Below, piece by piece: positions 1 through 9,126 of a stretch of DNA of 64,000 nt (position 1 is its first letter; every line of letters starts with the position of its first letter). The stretch is from the NCBI RefSeq assembly GCF_030411995.1, contig NZ_JASNRC010000009.1, forward strand, positions 124,001 to 188,000, written 5' to 3'. Both the position numbers and the translations under genes were made by a program. The notes under the pieces were generated by a model, which did no database searches, was not told where the DNA came from, and was given only the letters and a program-made list of their open reading frames with translations. This stretch comes from Massilia sp. YIM B02769. GTDB lineage: Bacteria; Pseudomonadota; Gammaproteobacteria; Burkholderiales; Burkholderiaceae_D.

Positions 1-1118
1 GCGTTGCGCCAGTAGCGGTCGAAGCCGAAGCGGCCCGAGGTCGCGCGTGCACCCAGCAGCTCGAACATGCCGCTGGAAATATCGATGGCGGCGCGATGCG
101 ACAGCACCTTGGCCACGGCCACGGCCACCGCCACTTCGCCGCGCTCCTGCGCCGTGAGCTCCGCGCCCTTGTCGAAGGCGGCGTCGAGCAGGCGCGCGGC
201 CGCGTCGGCCAGCACGTTGGCCGGGCGCAGCTTGAGCCAGTACTCGCCATAGCGGTGCTGGGTGAAGGGGTCGTGGCTGGCGTCGCTCACGCCGGAGGCA
301 AACCAGGGGCGCGCCTGTTCCAGCGTGTAGTCGCGCGCGGCCTCGAAGGCGCCGATGGCGATGCCGAGATAGAGGTTGGTCATGATCAGCTGGGCCACCT
401 GCGAGCGCAGTGTCGACTGCGCGGTGGGCGCCTGGCCCGGCGCCTGCAGCACCAGCGCGGCCGGCAAATAGACTTTGTCGAAGTGGACATTGCCGCTGTC
501 GGTCTGGCGCTGTCCAAAGGCGTCCCAGTCGGCTTCCACGCGGATGCCCGGCTGGCCGGTCGGCAGCACCGCGATCAGCGGCGCGTTCGCGGCCGCGTCC
601 CAGGCCGAGAGCGTGAGCCAGTCCGAGCCCACCGAACCGGAAGAAAAACTCTTGATCCCATCGAGCATGAAGCCGCCGGGAATGGCCTGGGCGCGGGTGC
701 GCTTGTCGAGCGGGTTCAGGGCATTGCCCCAGAACAGGCGCTGTTCGACGGTGGCCGTGAGCAGGTTGCGCTGCTGGACCGGCGTGCCGTACAGGCGGAT
801 GCCGGCCAGTTGCAGGTGGTGGAAACCGAACAGGTGGGCCAGGGCGCTGTCGGCCCGCGCCAGCGTGCGGACCACGGCCTGCACGGTTTCCCAGCGCGCG
901 CCCTGGCCGCCGAATTCCGCCGGAATCGACAGCGTCAGCAGGCCGCTCTCGCGGATCAGTTCACGCTCGTGCGCCGCGTGTCCACCGGCCGCGTCGCGCT
1001 CGACGGCGGTGGCGGCAAATTGCTCGGCCAGGCGCTCGGCCAGGGCCAGCGGATCGGGGAAGGAAGGCGCGACCGATTCGGGTTCTGCGGCGCGCAAAGG
1101 GGAGACGGTGGAAGACAT
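1..1118 (-). CDS. Acyl-CoA dehydrogenase family flavoprotein, SfnB-like (partial, C-terminus off window)
   Basis: The reading frame starts with ATG at 1118 (AAGG upstream) and runs off the left edge, leaving about 372 residues. The translation has acyl-CoA dehydrogenase architecture: an N-terminal helical domain with 'SGLLTLSIPAEFGGQG', a middle region 'FSSGSVGSDWLTLSAW', and a C-terminal helical domain with 'FELLGARATSGRFGFDRYWRN' at the edge. That last motif is typical of the DszC/SfnB branch, FMN-dependent monooxygenase-like enzymes that use reduced flavin for organosulfur breakdown. It is divergent from ssuE, which encodes an FMN reductase, and lies next to a sulfonate operon. A role in sulfur acquisition is therefore likely, but this is an inference from context. 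An ordinary acyl-CoA dehydrogenase remains possible. Confidence 0.82.
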   Translation of the reverse strand, partial: MSSTVSPLRAAEPESVAPSFPDPLALAERLAEQFAATAVERDAAGGHAAHERELIRESGLLTLSIPAEFGGQGARWETVQAVVRTLARADSALAHLFGFHHLQLAGIRLYGTPVQQRNLLTATVEQRLFWGNALNPLDKRTRAQAIPGGFMLDGIKSFSSGSVGSDWLTLSAWDAAANAPLIAVLPTGQPGIRVEADWDAFGQRQTDSGNVHFDKVYLPAALVLQAPGQAPTAQSTLRSQVAQLIMTNLYLGIAIGAFEAARDYTLEQARPWFASGVSDASHDPFTQHRYGEYWLKLRPANVLADAAARLLDAAFDKGAELTAQERGEVAVAVAVAKVLSHRAAIDISSGMFELLGARATSGRFGFDRYWRN

Positions 1119-1308
1119 CGTGCTTGCCTTGATGAGAATGTGGCAACCAGTATTGCACCGGGTTTGCGGCCGCGTGAACGAAGAAATTTGGCCATCGATA
1201 TGCGCAAAACCTTAAAACGGCGGGCGCATAAGGATGTGCGAAACGATTCGTTTTCATGCACGCCGCGTGGCCCTAGTCTGTGGTCATCCTTATATAAATG
1301 GACACACC

Positions 1309-1893
1309 ATGAGCGTCATCCTGCTTGGCGGCAGCCCTGCGCCGCACTCTTCGTCTTCGCGCCTGTTGCAGCACATCGGCGAGCGCCTGGCCCTGCATGG
1401 CCAGCGCCTGCACCGCATCGAAGTACGCGACCTGTCCGCCACCGCGCTGCTCTCGCTCGACACCGACGAACCCTCGATTGCCCGTGCCCTGGCACAGGTG
1501 CGCCAGGCCGATGCCGTGGTCGTGGCCACGCCGGTCTACAAGGCGGCCTACAGCGGCCTGCTGAAAGCCTTCCTCGACCTGCTGCCCCAGGATGGCCTGG
1601 CCGGCAAGCTGGTGCTGCCGCTGGCCACCGGCGGTAGCCAGTCGCACATGCTGGCGCTCGATTACGCGCTGCGCCCGGTGCTGGCCTCGATGGCGGCGCG
1701 CTCGATCCTGCCCAGCATCTACGCCACCTCCGACCAGCTGGGCCGCGGGCTCGATGGCAGCCTGAACCTGGCCGCGCCGATCGCGGTGCGCGTGGCGCAA
1801 GGCGTCGAGCAGCTGGCCTCGGAACTGCGCCTGGTGGCGCCGCGTCCGGCCAGCGAACCCGCCGCCAAGGACCTGCACGCCGTCCCCGCTTGA
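1309..1893 (+). CDS. ssuE: NADPH-dependent FMN reductase SsuE
   Basis: The protein has 194 aa and a flavodoxin-like fold. The FMN-phosphate loop GGSPAPHSSSS is at residues 7-17, and the conserved 'TPVYKAAYSGLLKAFLD' segment is at 74-90. SsuE supplies FMNH2 to the SsuD monooxygenase. The ATG at 1309 was chosen over an upstream GTG at 1234 because the family begins directly with the first beta strand (MSVILLGGSP). The ribosome-binding site is weak, and an AT-rich TATATAA lies just upstream at 1291. It is first gene of a five-gene run (ssuEADCB). The C-terminal 20 residues are Ala/Pro-rich and look like a tail outside the fold. Confidence 0.93.
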   Translation: MSVILLGGSPAPHSSSSRLLQHIGERLALHGQRLHRIEVRDLSATALLSLDTDEPSIARALAQVRQADAVVVATPVYKAAYSGLLKAFLDLLPQDGLAGKLVLPLATGGSQSHMLALDYALRPVLASMAARSILPSIYATSDQLGRGLDGSLNLAAPIAVRVAQGVEQLASELRLVAPRPASEPAAKDLHAVPA

Positions 1894-1913
1894 TTCTCAT
1901 CCTGGAAAATCCC

Positions 1914-2888
1914 ATGCATCCTGACTCCACCCTGCGGCCAGCGCGCCGCCGCGCCCTCGGCCTGCTGGCTGCCGGCGCCACCGGCATCGCCGCCGGCCTG
2001 CACCTGCCCGCCATTGCCCAGGCGCCGAAGGAAATCCGTATCGGCTACCAGAAGTACGGCACCCTGACCTTGCTGAAGGGGCGCGGCACGCTGGAAGCGC
2101 GTTTGGCTGCGCAAAAGATCGCAGTGAAATGGACCGAGTTCCCGGCCGGCCCGGTGCTGCTCGAAGGCCTGAATGTCGGCAGCATCGACTTCGGCACCGT
2201 GGGCGAGGCGCCGCCGATCTTTGCCCAGGCTGCCGGTGCGCGCCTGGTGTACGTCGGCCACGAACCGGCCTCGCCAGGCAGCGAAGCCATCGTGGTGCCG
2301 AAGACGTCCACCCTGCGCACGCTGGCCGATTTGCGCGGCAAGAAGATCGCCCTGAACAAGGGCTCGAACGTGCACTTCCTGCTGGTGAAGGCGCTGGAAA
2401 AGGCCGGCATTCCCTACAGCGCGATCCAGCCGGTCTATTTGCCGCCGGCCGACGCGCGCGCCGCCTTCGAGCGCGGCAGCGTCGACGCCTGGGTGATCTG
2501 GGACCCCTTCCTGGCCGCCGCCGAGCAGCAGCTGGGCGCGCGCGTGCTGGCCGATGGCCGCAACCTGGTCTCGAACCACCAGTTTTACCTGGCCGCGCGC
2601 AGCTTCGCCGAAAAGCATGCCGATTTGAACCGCATCCTGATCGAGGAAATCGCCAAGGTCGACGCGTGGGGCAAGGCCAATCCCGGCGAGGTGTCGACCA
2701 TCCTCACAGCCCAGACCGGCCTGCCGAAGAACGTGGTCGACCTGGCCGCCAGCCGCTATGCCTATGGCGTGAAGCCGATGTCGGCGGAGGTGGTGCGCGA
2801 ACAGCAGCGCATCGCCGATGCCTTCCACGCCCTGAAACTGATTCCGAAACCGATCGTCGTGAAAGACGCGCTGGTCTCTTCAATCTAA
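1914..2888 (+). CDS. ssuA: Aliphatic sulfonate ABC transporter substrate-binding protein SsuA
   Basis: The protein has 324 aa. An N-terminal export signal with RRR at residues 11-13 and a hydrophobic stretch (ALGLLAAGATGIAAG) ends near AQA at 35-37. The twin-arginine-like start suggests Tat or Sec export to the periplasm. The body is the SsuA/TauA/ThiY solute-binding fold: 'IRIGYQKYGTLTLLKGRGTLE', 'GSIDFGTVGEAPPIFAQAAGA', 'VDAWVIWDPFLAA'. It captures alkanesulfonates for the SsuBC importer. A TTG at 1890 overlaps the ssuE stop in frame, but the ATG at 1914, preceded by GGA, gives a conventional signal peptide and is preferred. Confidence 0.93.
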   Translation: MHPDSTLRPARRRALGLLAAGATGIAAGLHLPAIAQAPKEIRIGYQKYGTLTLLKGRGTLEARLAAQKIAVKWTEFPAGPVLLEGLNVGSIDFGTVGEAPPIFAQAAGARLVYVGHEPASPGSEAIVVPKTSTLRTLADLRGKKIALNKGSNVHFLLVKALEKAGIPYSAIQPVYLPPADARAAFERGSVDAWVIWDPFLAAAEQQLGARVLADGRNLVSNHQFYLAARSFAEKHADLNRILIEEIAKVDAWGKANPGEVSTILTAQTGLPKNVVDLAASRYAYGVKPMSAEVVREQQRIADAFHALKLIPKPIVVKDALVSSI

Positions 2889-2897
2889 GGAAACACC

Positions 2898-4055
2898 ATG
2901 TCCACCTCTCCGAACGTCTTCTGGTTCCTCCCTACCCACGGCGACAGCCGCTACCTCGGCACGACCAAGGGCGCGCGCACGGTCGATGCCGACTACCTGC
3001 GCCAGATCGCCGTCGCCGCCGACACCCTGGGCTATGAGGGCGTGCTGCTGCCGACCGGCCGCTCCTGCGAAGACCCGTGGATCTCGGCCGCCTCGCTGAT
3101 CGGTGCCACCAAGCGCCTGAAATTCCTGGTCGCGATCCGTCCCGGCCTGTCGACGCCGGGCCTCGCCGTGCGCCAGGCCGCCACCTTCGACCGCCTGTCG
3201 AACGGGCGCCTGTTGATCAACGTCGTCACCGGCGGCGACCAGGGCGAACTCGAGGCCGACGGCCTGTTCGCCGACCACGCCAAGCGCTACGAAATCTCGG
3301 ATGAATTCATCCGCGTCTGGCGCGCCAGTTTGTCCGGCGAGGGCGGGGCGGCCGGCTACGATTTCGAGGGCAAGCATATCCAGGTAAAGGGCGCGAAGAC
3401 CCTTTACCCGCCGATCCAGAAGCCGCATCCGCCGCTGTACTTCGGCGGCTCGTCGGAACCGGCACACGAACTGGCGGCCGAACAGATGGACGTCTACCTC
3501 ACCTGGGGCGAGCCGCCGGCGGCCGTCGCCGAAAAGCTGGCCGACATCCGTGCGCGCGCCGCCAAGCGTGGCCGCACCGTGAAGTTCGGCATCCGCCTGC
3601 ACGTGATCGTGCGCGAGACCAATGAAGAAGCCTGGCGCGCCGCCGATGAATTGATCAGCCACCTGGATGACGACATCATCGCCAAGGCGCAGGCCGCCTT
3701 CGCGAAAATGGATTCGGTCGGCCAGCAGCGCATGGCGGCCCTGCACGGCGGCCGGCGCGACAAGCTGGAAGTCTCGCCGAATTTGTGGGCCGGCGTCGGC
3801 CTGGTGCGCGGCGGCGCCGGCACCGCGCTGGTGGGCGACCCGGAAACGGTGGCGGCGCGCATGCGCGAGTACCAGGACCTCGGCATCGAGACCTTCATCC
3901 TGTCGGGCTACCCGCACCTGGAAGAGTCCTACCGCTTCGCCGAACTGGTGTTTCCGCTGCTCGGCAAGGGGAAAGAAGGCGGCGAGCAGTCGCTGACCGG
4001 GCCCTTCGGCGAGATGATGGCCAGCGACATCGTGCCGAAGAAAAAGGCGGCGTAA
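2898..4055 (+). CDS. ssuD: FMNH2-dependent alkanesulfonate monooxygenase SsuD
   Basis: The protein has 385 aa, the usual SsuD length. It is a bacterial luciferase-like TIM barrel beginning '[17 protein letters not shown]', with '[18 protein letters not shown]', '[20 protein letters not shown]' and '[21 protein letters not shown]'. SsuD cleaves C1-C10 alkanesulfonates to aldehyde and sulfite using FMNH2 from SsuE and O2, in the cytoplasm. The start follows ssuA by nine bases with a GGAA motif, so the genes are co-transcribed. Confidence 0.96.
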   Translation: MSTSPNVFWFLPTHGDSRYLGTTKGARTVDADYLRQIAVAADTLGYEGVLLPTGRSCEDPWISAASLIGATKRLKFLVAIRPGLSTPGLAVRQAATFDRLSNGRLLINVVTGGDQGELEADGLFADHAKRYEISDEFIRVWRASLSGEGGAAGYDFEGKHIQVKGAKTLYPPIQKPHPPLYFGGSSEPAHELAAEQMDVYLTWGEPPAAVAEKLADIRARAAKRGRTVKFGIRLHVIVRETNEEAWRAADELISHLDDDIIAKAQAAFAKMDSVGQQRMAALHGGRRDKLEVSPNLWAGVGLVRGGAGTALVGDPETVAARMREYQDLGIETFILSGYPHLEESYRFAELVFPLLGKGKEGGEQSLTGPFGEMMASDIVPKKKAA

Positions 4056-4988
4056 ATGGCGTCGTTCGACGTGCTGCGGGCGAGTGCAGCGGGAGCGTCC
4101 GACAGCGGCAGCGTGGAACCGGTGCGGCCTGCTGCGGCGCCGCGCCAGGCGGGCGCCAACGCCGCGGCGGCCAGCGTTCCTGCTGGCTCGTCCGCCAAGC
4201 TGGAAAAACGCGCCTCCGCCGGCCGGCGCCATCCGGTCCTGGCGGCATTGGCGCCCTGGGCCTTGCCGATCGCCCTGGTCGCGCTCTGGCAAGTCGCCGC
4301 CCACGCCGGCTGGCTCTCGAGCCGCATCCTGCCCGAACCCTGGCAGGTACTGACTGCCTTCTGGTCGCTGGCCGAATCCGGAGAATTATGGTCGCACCTG
4401 CGCACCAGTCTGTGGCGCGCGGCCGTGGGCTTCGGTATCGGCGCCGGCCTCGGGCTGCTGCTGGGCTTATTGAACGGCAGTTCGCGCCGCGCCGAGACCC
4501 TGCTCGACACGACCTTGCAGATGATCCGCAACATCCCGGCGCTGGCGCTGATTCCGCTGGTGATCTTGTGGTTCGGCATCGACGAGACCGCGAAGCTGTT
4601 CCTGCTGGCGGTGGGCGTGTTCTTCCCGGTCTACCTGAACACCTTCCACGGCATCCGCTCGGCCGACCAGGGGCTGATCGAGATGGCGCGCAGCTATGGG
4701 CTATCCGGCTGGGCTTTGCATCGCGACGTGATCCTGCCTGCGGCCTTGCCCGCTATCCTGGTCGGCGTGCGCTTTTCGCTGGGCCTGGTCTGGGTGCTAT
4801 TGATCGTGGCCGAGACGATCTCGGCCCAGTCCGGCATCGGCTACATGACGATGAATGCCCGCGAATTCCTGCAAACCGATGTGGTGCTGGTCGGCATCCT
4901 GCTGTACGCGCTGCTCGGCAAGCTGGCCGACCTGGCGGCGCGCGCACTGGAGCGCACTTTCCTGCGCTGGAATCCGGCTTACCGCTAG
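4056..4988 (+). CDS. ssuC: Aliphatic sulfonate ABC transporter permease SsuC
   Basis: The protein has 310 aa. About 60 Ala/Ser-rich residues precede the usual permease core. The core begins near 'ALAPWALPIALVALWQVAAHAGWL' and has about six membrane segments. The cytoplasmic EAA loop that contacts the ATPase reads 'EMARSYGLSGWALHRDVILP'. The ATG abuts the ssuD stop with no spacer, which implies translational coupling. The long, low-complexity N-terminus is unusual for SsuC, so a start further inside is possible. The role is sulfonate uptake across the inner membrane together with SsuA and SsuB. Confidence 0.92.
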   Translation: MASFDVLRASAAGASDSGSVEPVRPAAAPRQAGANAAAASVPAGSSAKLEKRASAGRRHPVLAALAPWALPIALVALWQVAAHAGWLSSRILPEPWQVLTAFWSLAESGELWSHLRTSLWRAAVGFGIGAGLGLLLGLLNGSSRRAETLLDTTLQMIRNIPALALIPLVILWFGIDETAKLFLLAVGVFFPVYLNTFHGIRSADQGLIEMARSYGLSGWALHRDVILPAALPAILVGVRFSLGLVWVLLIVAETISAQSGIGYMTMNAREFLQTDVVLVGILLYALLGKLADLAARALERTFLRWNPAYR

Positions 4989-5011
4989 CCGTTTGTTGAT
5001 CACGAGGTCTT

Positions 5012-5773
5012 ATGCAGATTACCCGAGAAGAAACCCGCCGCGTCGGCTCCACGGCCGCATCGGCCGGACGCGGCGCCGAGGTTCACGCGCGCGCGCTGAC
5101 CAAGCGCTACGGCGAGCGCACCGTGCTGGACGACATCGACCTGCACATCGCGCCCGGCGAAGCGGTGGCTGTGATCGGCCGCAGCGGCTGCGGCAAGAGC
5201 ACGCTGCTGCGCCTGATCGCCGGACTCGAGCAGCTCGACGATGGCAGCCTTGCTGTCGATGCCGGCACGGGCGTGGGTGGCACCCGCTTGATGTTCCAGG
5301 AAGCACGCCTGCTGCCCTGGAAGAGCGTGCTCGACAATGTTGCGCTCGGTTTGAAGGACGGCGCCGAGCGGGCGCGGGAAGCACTGGGTACCGTCGGCCT
5401 GGCCGAGCGCGCGCGTGAGTGGCCGGCGGTGCTATCGGGCGGCCAGCGCCAGCGCGTGGCCCTGGCGCGCGCCCTGGTGCATGCGCCGCAGCTGCTCCTG
5501 CTCGACGAACCGCTTGGCGCGCTCGACGCGCTGACCCGCATCGAGATGCAGCGCCTGATCGAAACCCTGTGGCTGCGCCAGGGGTTCACTGCCGTGCTCG
5601 TCACCCACGACGTGCAGGAAGCGCTGGCACTGGCCGACCGCGTACTGGTGGTCGACGGCGGCCGCATCGTCCACGACGTACCGGTGACCCTGCCGCGTCC
5701 GCGCGAACGCGGCAGCGCGGCATTCGCGGCACTCGAATGCCATCTGCTCGACTGCGTGCTTGGCAGTCACTGA
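5012..5773 (+). CDS. ssuB: Aliphatic sulfonate ABC transporter ATP-binding protein SsuB
   Basis: The protein has 253 aa and a complete ABC ATPase set: Walker [10 protein letters not shown] (56-64), signature LSGGQRQR (141-148), Walker B LLLLDEP (161-167), and an H-loop histidine in LVTHD. It energises SsuC. The start is 23 bases after the ssuC stop with an AGGTC motif upstream. It is the last gene of the ssu operon, and its stop codon lies inside the first unit of a 14-bp tandem repeat. Confidence 0.94.
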   Translation: MQITREETRRVGSTAASAGRGAEVHARALTKRYGERTVLDDIDLHIAPGEAVAVIGRSGCGKSTLLRLIAGLEQLDDGSLAVDAGTGVGGTRLMFQEARLLPWKSVLDNVALGLKDGAERAREALGTVGLAERAREWPAVLSGGQRQRVALARALVHAPQLLLLDEPLGALDALTRIEMQRLIETLWLRQGFTAVLVTHDVQEALALADRVLVVDGGRIVHDVPVTLPRPRERGSAAFAALECHLLDCVLGSH

Positions 5774-5817
5774 GCGGCAGTCACTGAGCCGCAGTCACTG
5801 AGCCGCGGTCGCCGAGC
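5762..5817 (+). repeat. Four-unit 14-bp tandem repeat overlapping the ssuB stop
   Basis: The units are 5762-5775 and 5776-5789 (both GGCAGTCACTGAGC), 5790-5803 (first base changed) and 5804-5817 (diverged). The TGA of ssuB is at 5771-5773 within unit one, and every unit carries a TGA or CGA at the same place. This looks like slipped-strand duplication of the gene end. Confidence 0.85.
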
Positions 5818-6238
5818 ACATTACCGACCGCATCTTCCTGCATCATCCGGCAACCGGCCAGCTGCTGAACATGCTGGTTTCCGGCGTCCTTTCCCTCCTT
5901 GTTCTTTCTGCACTAGTTGCAAAACAAGTCAAGAAATTTATTTAACAAACCGTAAATACAACGGTCATTCCACCAGAAAACTGCCCAAAGGACCGATTTT
6001 TTTTCTACCCGGAACCCTTCGATTCTTTGTTTTAACTATTGGTAAAAGTTACCGGGCGAAAGTTCGTTCGTCGTCGTCAAACGTGAACGCAAATTGTGTC
6101 ATCGCCCTCGTAATATGCATCCTGACTCGAAAAATGATTTGAAAGAAACTTTGCTATTAACCCAATGAAATTAATTCCTGCGGGAAAAATGCCTGTAGGA
6201 AATTCGCTATGTGAGGTAGCGCACAATAGAATCTGCGG
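5818..6238. other. AT-rich non-coding gap
   Basis: This stretch is much lower in GC than either flank, with runs such as the T-rich tract near 5996-6005. No convincing gene was found: the one sizeable minus-strand frame (6077-6313) has no ribosome-binding site and no recognisable domain. It may be a horizontally acquired scar or a regulatory leader for the small gene at 6336. Confidence 0.5.
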
Positions 6239-6267
6239 TTGACAATCAGAAATCGGTCGAATATTGT
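6239..6267 (+). promoter_or_regulatory. Candidate sigma70 promoter for the small gene at 6336
   Basis: A perfect TTGACA lies at 6239-6244, followed by a 17-base spacer and TATTGT at 6262-6267. It is 70 bases upstream of a start codon with a strong ribosome-binding site. The assignment rests on sequence match only. Confidence 0.45.
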
Positions 6268-6335
6268 CAGCAATTCGCATCCAGCGAAATTTAATAATTG
6301 CAACATAGTCCAACCAACGGATTCTGGAGGAAAGA

Positions 6336-6539
6336 ATGGATCAATTCCAACCGAAGCACGAGGAAAAGGTGAAAGCCCTGAGCGTGGACGATGAATGCTT
6401 TTATATCGACCTCGAGTGTGGCTTGCGCCTCAGCGGCCCGCGCCTGATTGCCGTACCTCTGGACGAGGCGGACAACCTGGCAGCACCCCGGAACGCCGCC
6501 CTGCGCGCCAACTGGGAAGCCGCTCCCGTGTTCGATTGA
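6336..6539 (+). CDS. Small DUF2442-like protein
   Basis: The protein has 67 aa and is preceded by a strong ribosome-binding site (GGAGGAAAGA then ATG). It contains 'DDECFYIDLECGLRLSGPR', then 'IAVPLDEADNLA' and 'RANWE'. This order (strand, D/E-G, 'PL...L..A', 'RANWE') recalls the DUF2442 fold, which is often found beside toxin-antitoxin genes. The usual DUF2442 C-terminus is missing or shortened. No toxin-like partner is visible next to it. Family assignment is tentative; the gene itself is well supported by its Shine-Dalgarno sequence and the promoter upstream. Confidence 0.62.
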   Translation: MDQFQPKHEEKVKALSVDDECFYIDLECGLRLSGPRLIAVPLDEADNLAAPRNAALRANWEAAPVFD

Positions 6540-6546
6540 TCGCATC

Positions 6547-6574
6547 GCGGGGTGCAGCCCTCGGCTCACCCCGC
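6547..6574 (+). terminator. Hairpin after the small DUF2442-like gene
   Basis: Perfect 8-bp arms GCGGGGTG (6547-6554) and CACCCCGC (6567-6574) lie just past the stop at 6539. There is no U-run, so this is either a weak terminator or an mRNA-stabilising structure. Confidence 0.4.
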
Positions 6575-6671
6575 ACCCGTAACAACCGAGTTTTTGCAGT
6601 ACCGCGGCACCAGGCCGCACGATTGGAAGTCGTTCCAAAATGTCACGGACTGATGGGGGTAGAATATTCCC

Positions 6672-7481
6672 ATGAAGATTCGTGTCGCTACCTATAATAT
6701 TCATAAGGGCGTCTCATCGCTGCGCAGCACCCCCCGGGTTCTCGCACTGAAGAAAGCCATCGCTGAATTCCACGCTGATATCGTCTTCCTGCAAGAAGTA
6801 CAGGGCAGGCACGACCGAAATCTGGCGCGCTACGCCAATCACAAGCGCGAACACCGCGTCTGGCCGGAAACGGCGCAGTACGAATACTTCGCCGGCGATT
6901 CCCACCATTCGGCCTACGGCATGAACGCGGTCTACGACCATGGCCACCACGGCAATGCGCTGCTCAGCTGCTTCCCGATCGAGAACAGCCATAACCACGA
7001 CGTGTCCGACCATGCCTACGAGCAGCGCGGCATCCTGCACTGCGTGCTGGAAACGCCGGCCGGGCGGGTGCACTGCTATGTAGTGCACCTGGGCCTGTTC
7101 GAAGGCGGGCGCGGGCGCCAGACGGTCCAGCTGATCGAGGCGGTGCAGCAATCCTCGAATGGCGAACCGGTGATCATTGCCGGCGACTTCAACGACTGGC
7201 GCAATACCCTGAGCGACCGCCTGAGGAATGCCCTCGGCGTGGCCGAGGTGTTCGACGAGCTGGGCCCCAAATCCGCCCTGGGCGACATGGTGCGCAGCTG
7301 GGCAGGGCGCCAGCCGCGCCTGGCGCCGGCACGTACCTTCCCGGCCGCGTTGCCCTGGTTCCGCCTCGACCGCATCTACGTGCGCGGCTTCAAGGTCGAT
7401 AACGCGCAGGTCATGGCCGGCCCGATCTGGGCCAAACTCTCGGATCACGCACCGATCGTCGCGGAACTCCAGCTCGCCTAG
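6672..7481 (+). CDS. Endonuclease/exonuclease/phosphatase family protein, YbhP-like
   Basis: The protein has 269 aa and a complete EEP fold: 'VATYNIHKGV' (5-14), metal-binding Glu in 'FLQEVQ' (39-44), 'HLGLFEGGR', 'AGDFNDWRN' (about 169-177) and the terminal 'LSDHAPIVAEL' with the catalytic Asp-His pair. The cognate E. coli neighbourhood is ybhP-ybhO(clsB)-ybhN. Here clsB begins three bases after the stop, so the pair is conserved. Substrate is unknown for the family; the pairing suggests phospholipid or membrane metabolism. The start codon has no clear ribosome-binding site, which leaves some doubt on the first residue. Confidence 0.88.
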   Translation: MKIRVATYNIHKGVSSLRSTPRVLALKKAIAEFHADIVFLQEVQGRHDRNLARYANHKREHRVWPETAQYEYFAGDSHHSAYGMNAVYDHGHHGNALLSCFPIENSHNHDVSDHAYEQRGILHCVLETPAGRVHCYVVHLGLFEGGRGRQTVQLIEAVQQSSNGEPVIIAGDFNDWRNTLSDRLRNALGVAEVFDELGPKSALGDMVRSWAGRQPRLAPARTFPAALPWFRLDRIYVRGFKVDNAQVMAGPIWAKLSDHAPIVAELQLA

Positions 7482-7484
7482 CGT

Positions 7485-8645
7485 ATGCGCCCGGTCAGCT
7501 ATGTAGCGAACAACGACATCACCCTGCTCGAATCCGGCATCCAGCTGTTTCCGGCGATGATCGCGGCCATCGACGCCGCGCGGCACGACATCTTGTTCGA
7601 GACCTATATCTTTGCCGAGGACGAGGTCGCGCGCGGCATCGAGGCGGCGCTGATCCGTGCAGCCAGGCGCGGGGTCAAGGTACGGGTGCTGGTCGACTGG
7701 TTCGGCAGCGGCCACCGCGTCTGCTGCCGCCGCGCCGAAGCCTTTGCCGCCGCCGGCGTCCATTACCGCGTCTTCAATCCCTGGTTCAAGCGCGGCGTCA
7801 CGCGCACCCACCGCAAGATCACGGTGGTCGACCGCGCGGTCGCGTTTATCGGCGGCATCAACATCAACGACGACATGCTGTGCGACTACGAGCCGCACCG
7901 CCCGCTGCCGGCGCCGCGCTGGGATTTCGCCGTGCAGGTGCAGGGGCCGCTGCTGGCGCAGATCCACCTCGAAGCGCAAGCCCAGTGGGCGCGTGCCGGC
8001 CACCTGCCGCTGATCCGCCGCATCGGCCTCTTCCGCGAGATGCGGCGCCAGCCGCCAAGCGAAGGCAATCGCCCGATGCGCGCCGCCTTCGTGGTGCGCG
8101 ACAATCTGCGCAACCGGCGCACCATCCAGCGTGCTTATCTGCAGGCGATCGGCCAGGCGCGCAAATGCGTGCTGCTGGCCAATCCGTATTTTGCGCCGGG
8201 GCGCAAGTTCCGCGAGGCACTGGCGCATGCGGCTGCCCGCGGTGTCGAGGTCACGCTCCTGATCGGCGTGGGCGAATTCAAGATGCAGGACGCGGTGGCG
8301 CGCTCGTTTTATCCGAAGCTGCTGGCGGCCGGCATCAAGGTGGTGGAATACCGCAAGACGCAGCTGCACGCGAAGATCGCCGTGGTCGACGATGACTGGG
8401 CGACGGTGGGCTCGAGCAATTGCGACGGGCTGTCGCTGTTCGTGAACCAGGAAGCGAACATCGTGGTGCGCGACGCCGGGTTTGCGCGTGCGGTGCGGGC
8501 GCACATCCTGCGTGGGGTGGCGGACGGGGTGCCGGTGCACCTGGAGGAATTTGCCGGCTTCGGCTGGGTGCGGCGGGCGCTGTACGGGACCGCTTACCTA
8601 GCTTATAAGTTTGCGATGCGAATTTTTGCCATCGGCTACGCGTAA
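7485..8645 (+). CDS. clsB: Cardiolipin synthase ClsB (phospholipase D superfamily)
   Basis: The protein has 386 aa and two HKD motifs: 'HRKITVVDRAVAFIGG' near residue 109 and 'HAKIAVVDDDWATVGSSN' near 296, each with the following Gly/Ser-Asn expected of the PLD superfamily. Like E. coli ClsB it lacks the two N-terminal membrane helices of ClsA. ClsB condenses phosphatidylglycerol (or phosphatidylethanolamine in ClsC-type reactions) to cardiolipin at the inner membrane. It starts three bases after the EEP gene and is almost certainly co-translated with it. Confidence 0.93.
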   Translation: MRPVSYVANNDITLLESGIQLFPAMIAAIDAARHDILFETYIFAEDEVARGIEAALIRAARRGVKVRVLVDWFGSGHRVCCRRAEAFAAAGVHYRVFNPWFKRGVTRTHRKITVVDRAVAFIGGININDDMLCDYEPHRPLPAPRWDFAVQVQGPLLAQIHLEAQAQWARAGHLPLIRRIGLFREMRRQPPSEGNRPMRAAFVVRDNLRNRRTIQRAYLQAIGQARKCVLLANPYFAPGRKFREALAHAAARGVEVTLLIGVGEFKMQDAVARSFYPKLLAAGIKVVEYRKTQLHAKIAVVDDDWATVGSSNCDGLSLFVNQEANIVVRDAGFARAVRAHILRGVADGVPVHLEEFAGFGWVRRALYGTAYLAYKFAMRIFAIGYA

Positions 8646-8718
8646 TGAGCGGACAAGGGGTCGAAAAAACGCTTCCTCGCCAGCATATGGGGTACTTGTA
8701 TCGAGACAAGGACAAGTA

Positions 8719-9099
8719 ATGGAAAACGATAGTGTACGCATCGACAAATGGCTGTGGGCCGCGCGCTTCTTCAAGACGCGCTCGCTGGCGGCCGATGCGG
8801 TGGAGCGTGGCCGGGTGCGGATCGGCGGCGAGCCGGTCAAGGCGGCCCGCGCCGTGAAGCTGAACGACAAGATTTTTATCGACAACGGCTCGGACCGCTG
8901 GGAAGTGACCGTGCTCGGGATTTCCGACAAGCGCGGCGGGGCGCCGATTGCGCGCACTTTATATAGTGAGACGCAGGACAGCATTACCCGGCGCGAGAAC
9001 GATACGGAAGCGCGCAGGTTGTTTCCGGAGCCGGGCAGCACGATCAAGGGGCGGCCGACCAAGCGGGATCGCAGGGCGATTACGCGGGCAGGGGAGTAG
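8719..9099 (+). CDS. hslR: Ribosome-associated heat-shock protein Hsp15 (S4 domain)
   Basis: The protein has 127 aa. An S4 RNA-binding domain at the N-terminus reads 'VRIDKWLWAARFFKTRSLAADAVERGRVRIGG', and a basic tail ends 'GRPTKRDRRAITRAGE'. The length and order match Hsp15, which binds 50S subunits carrying nascent chains after heat shock. The ATG at 8719 follows GGACAAGTA and places the S4 domain at the N-terminus as in the family. An in-frame start at 8611 would overlap clsB and add unrelated residues. Confidence 0.92.
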   Translation: MENDSVRIDKWLWAARFFKTRSLAADAVERGRVRIGGEPVKAARAVKLNDKIFIDNGSDRWEVTVLGISDKRGGAPIARTLYSETQDSITRRENDTEARRLFPEPGSTIKGRPTKRDRRAITRAGE

Positions 9100-9126
9100 G
9101 AAGTTGCCGCCATGCGGGCGTTTCCT

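Noticed and set aside
96-1637. Long plus-strand frame (513 codons)
   Set aside because: It is antisense to the partial acyl-CoA dehydrogenase-like gene, runs into ssuE in a different frame, and is Arg/Gly/Ala-rich with no domain: a GC-rich shadow.
6077-6313. Minus-strand frame (78 codons) in the AT-rich gap
   Set aside because: No ribosome-binding site, no recognised domain, and it overlaps the promoter candidate of the plus-strand gene.
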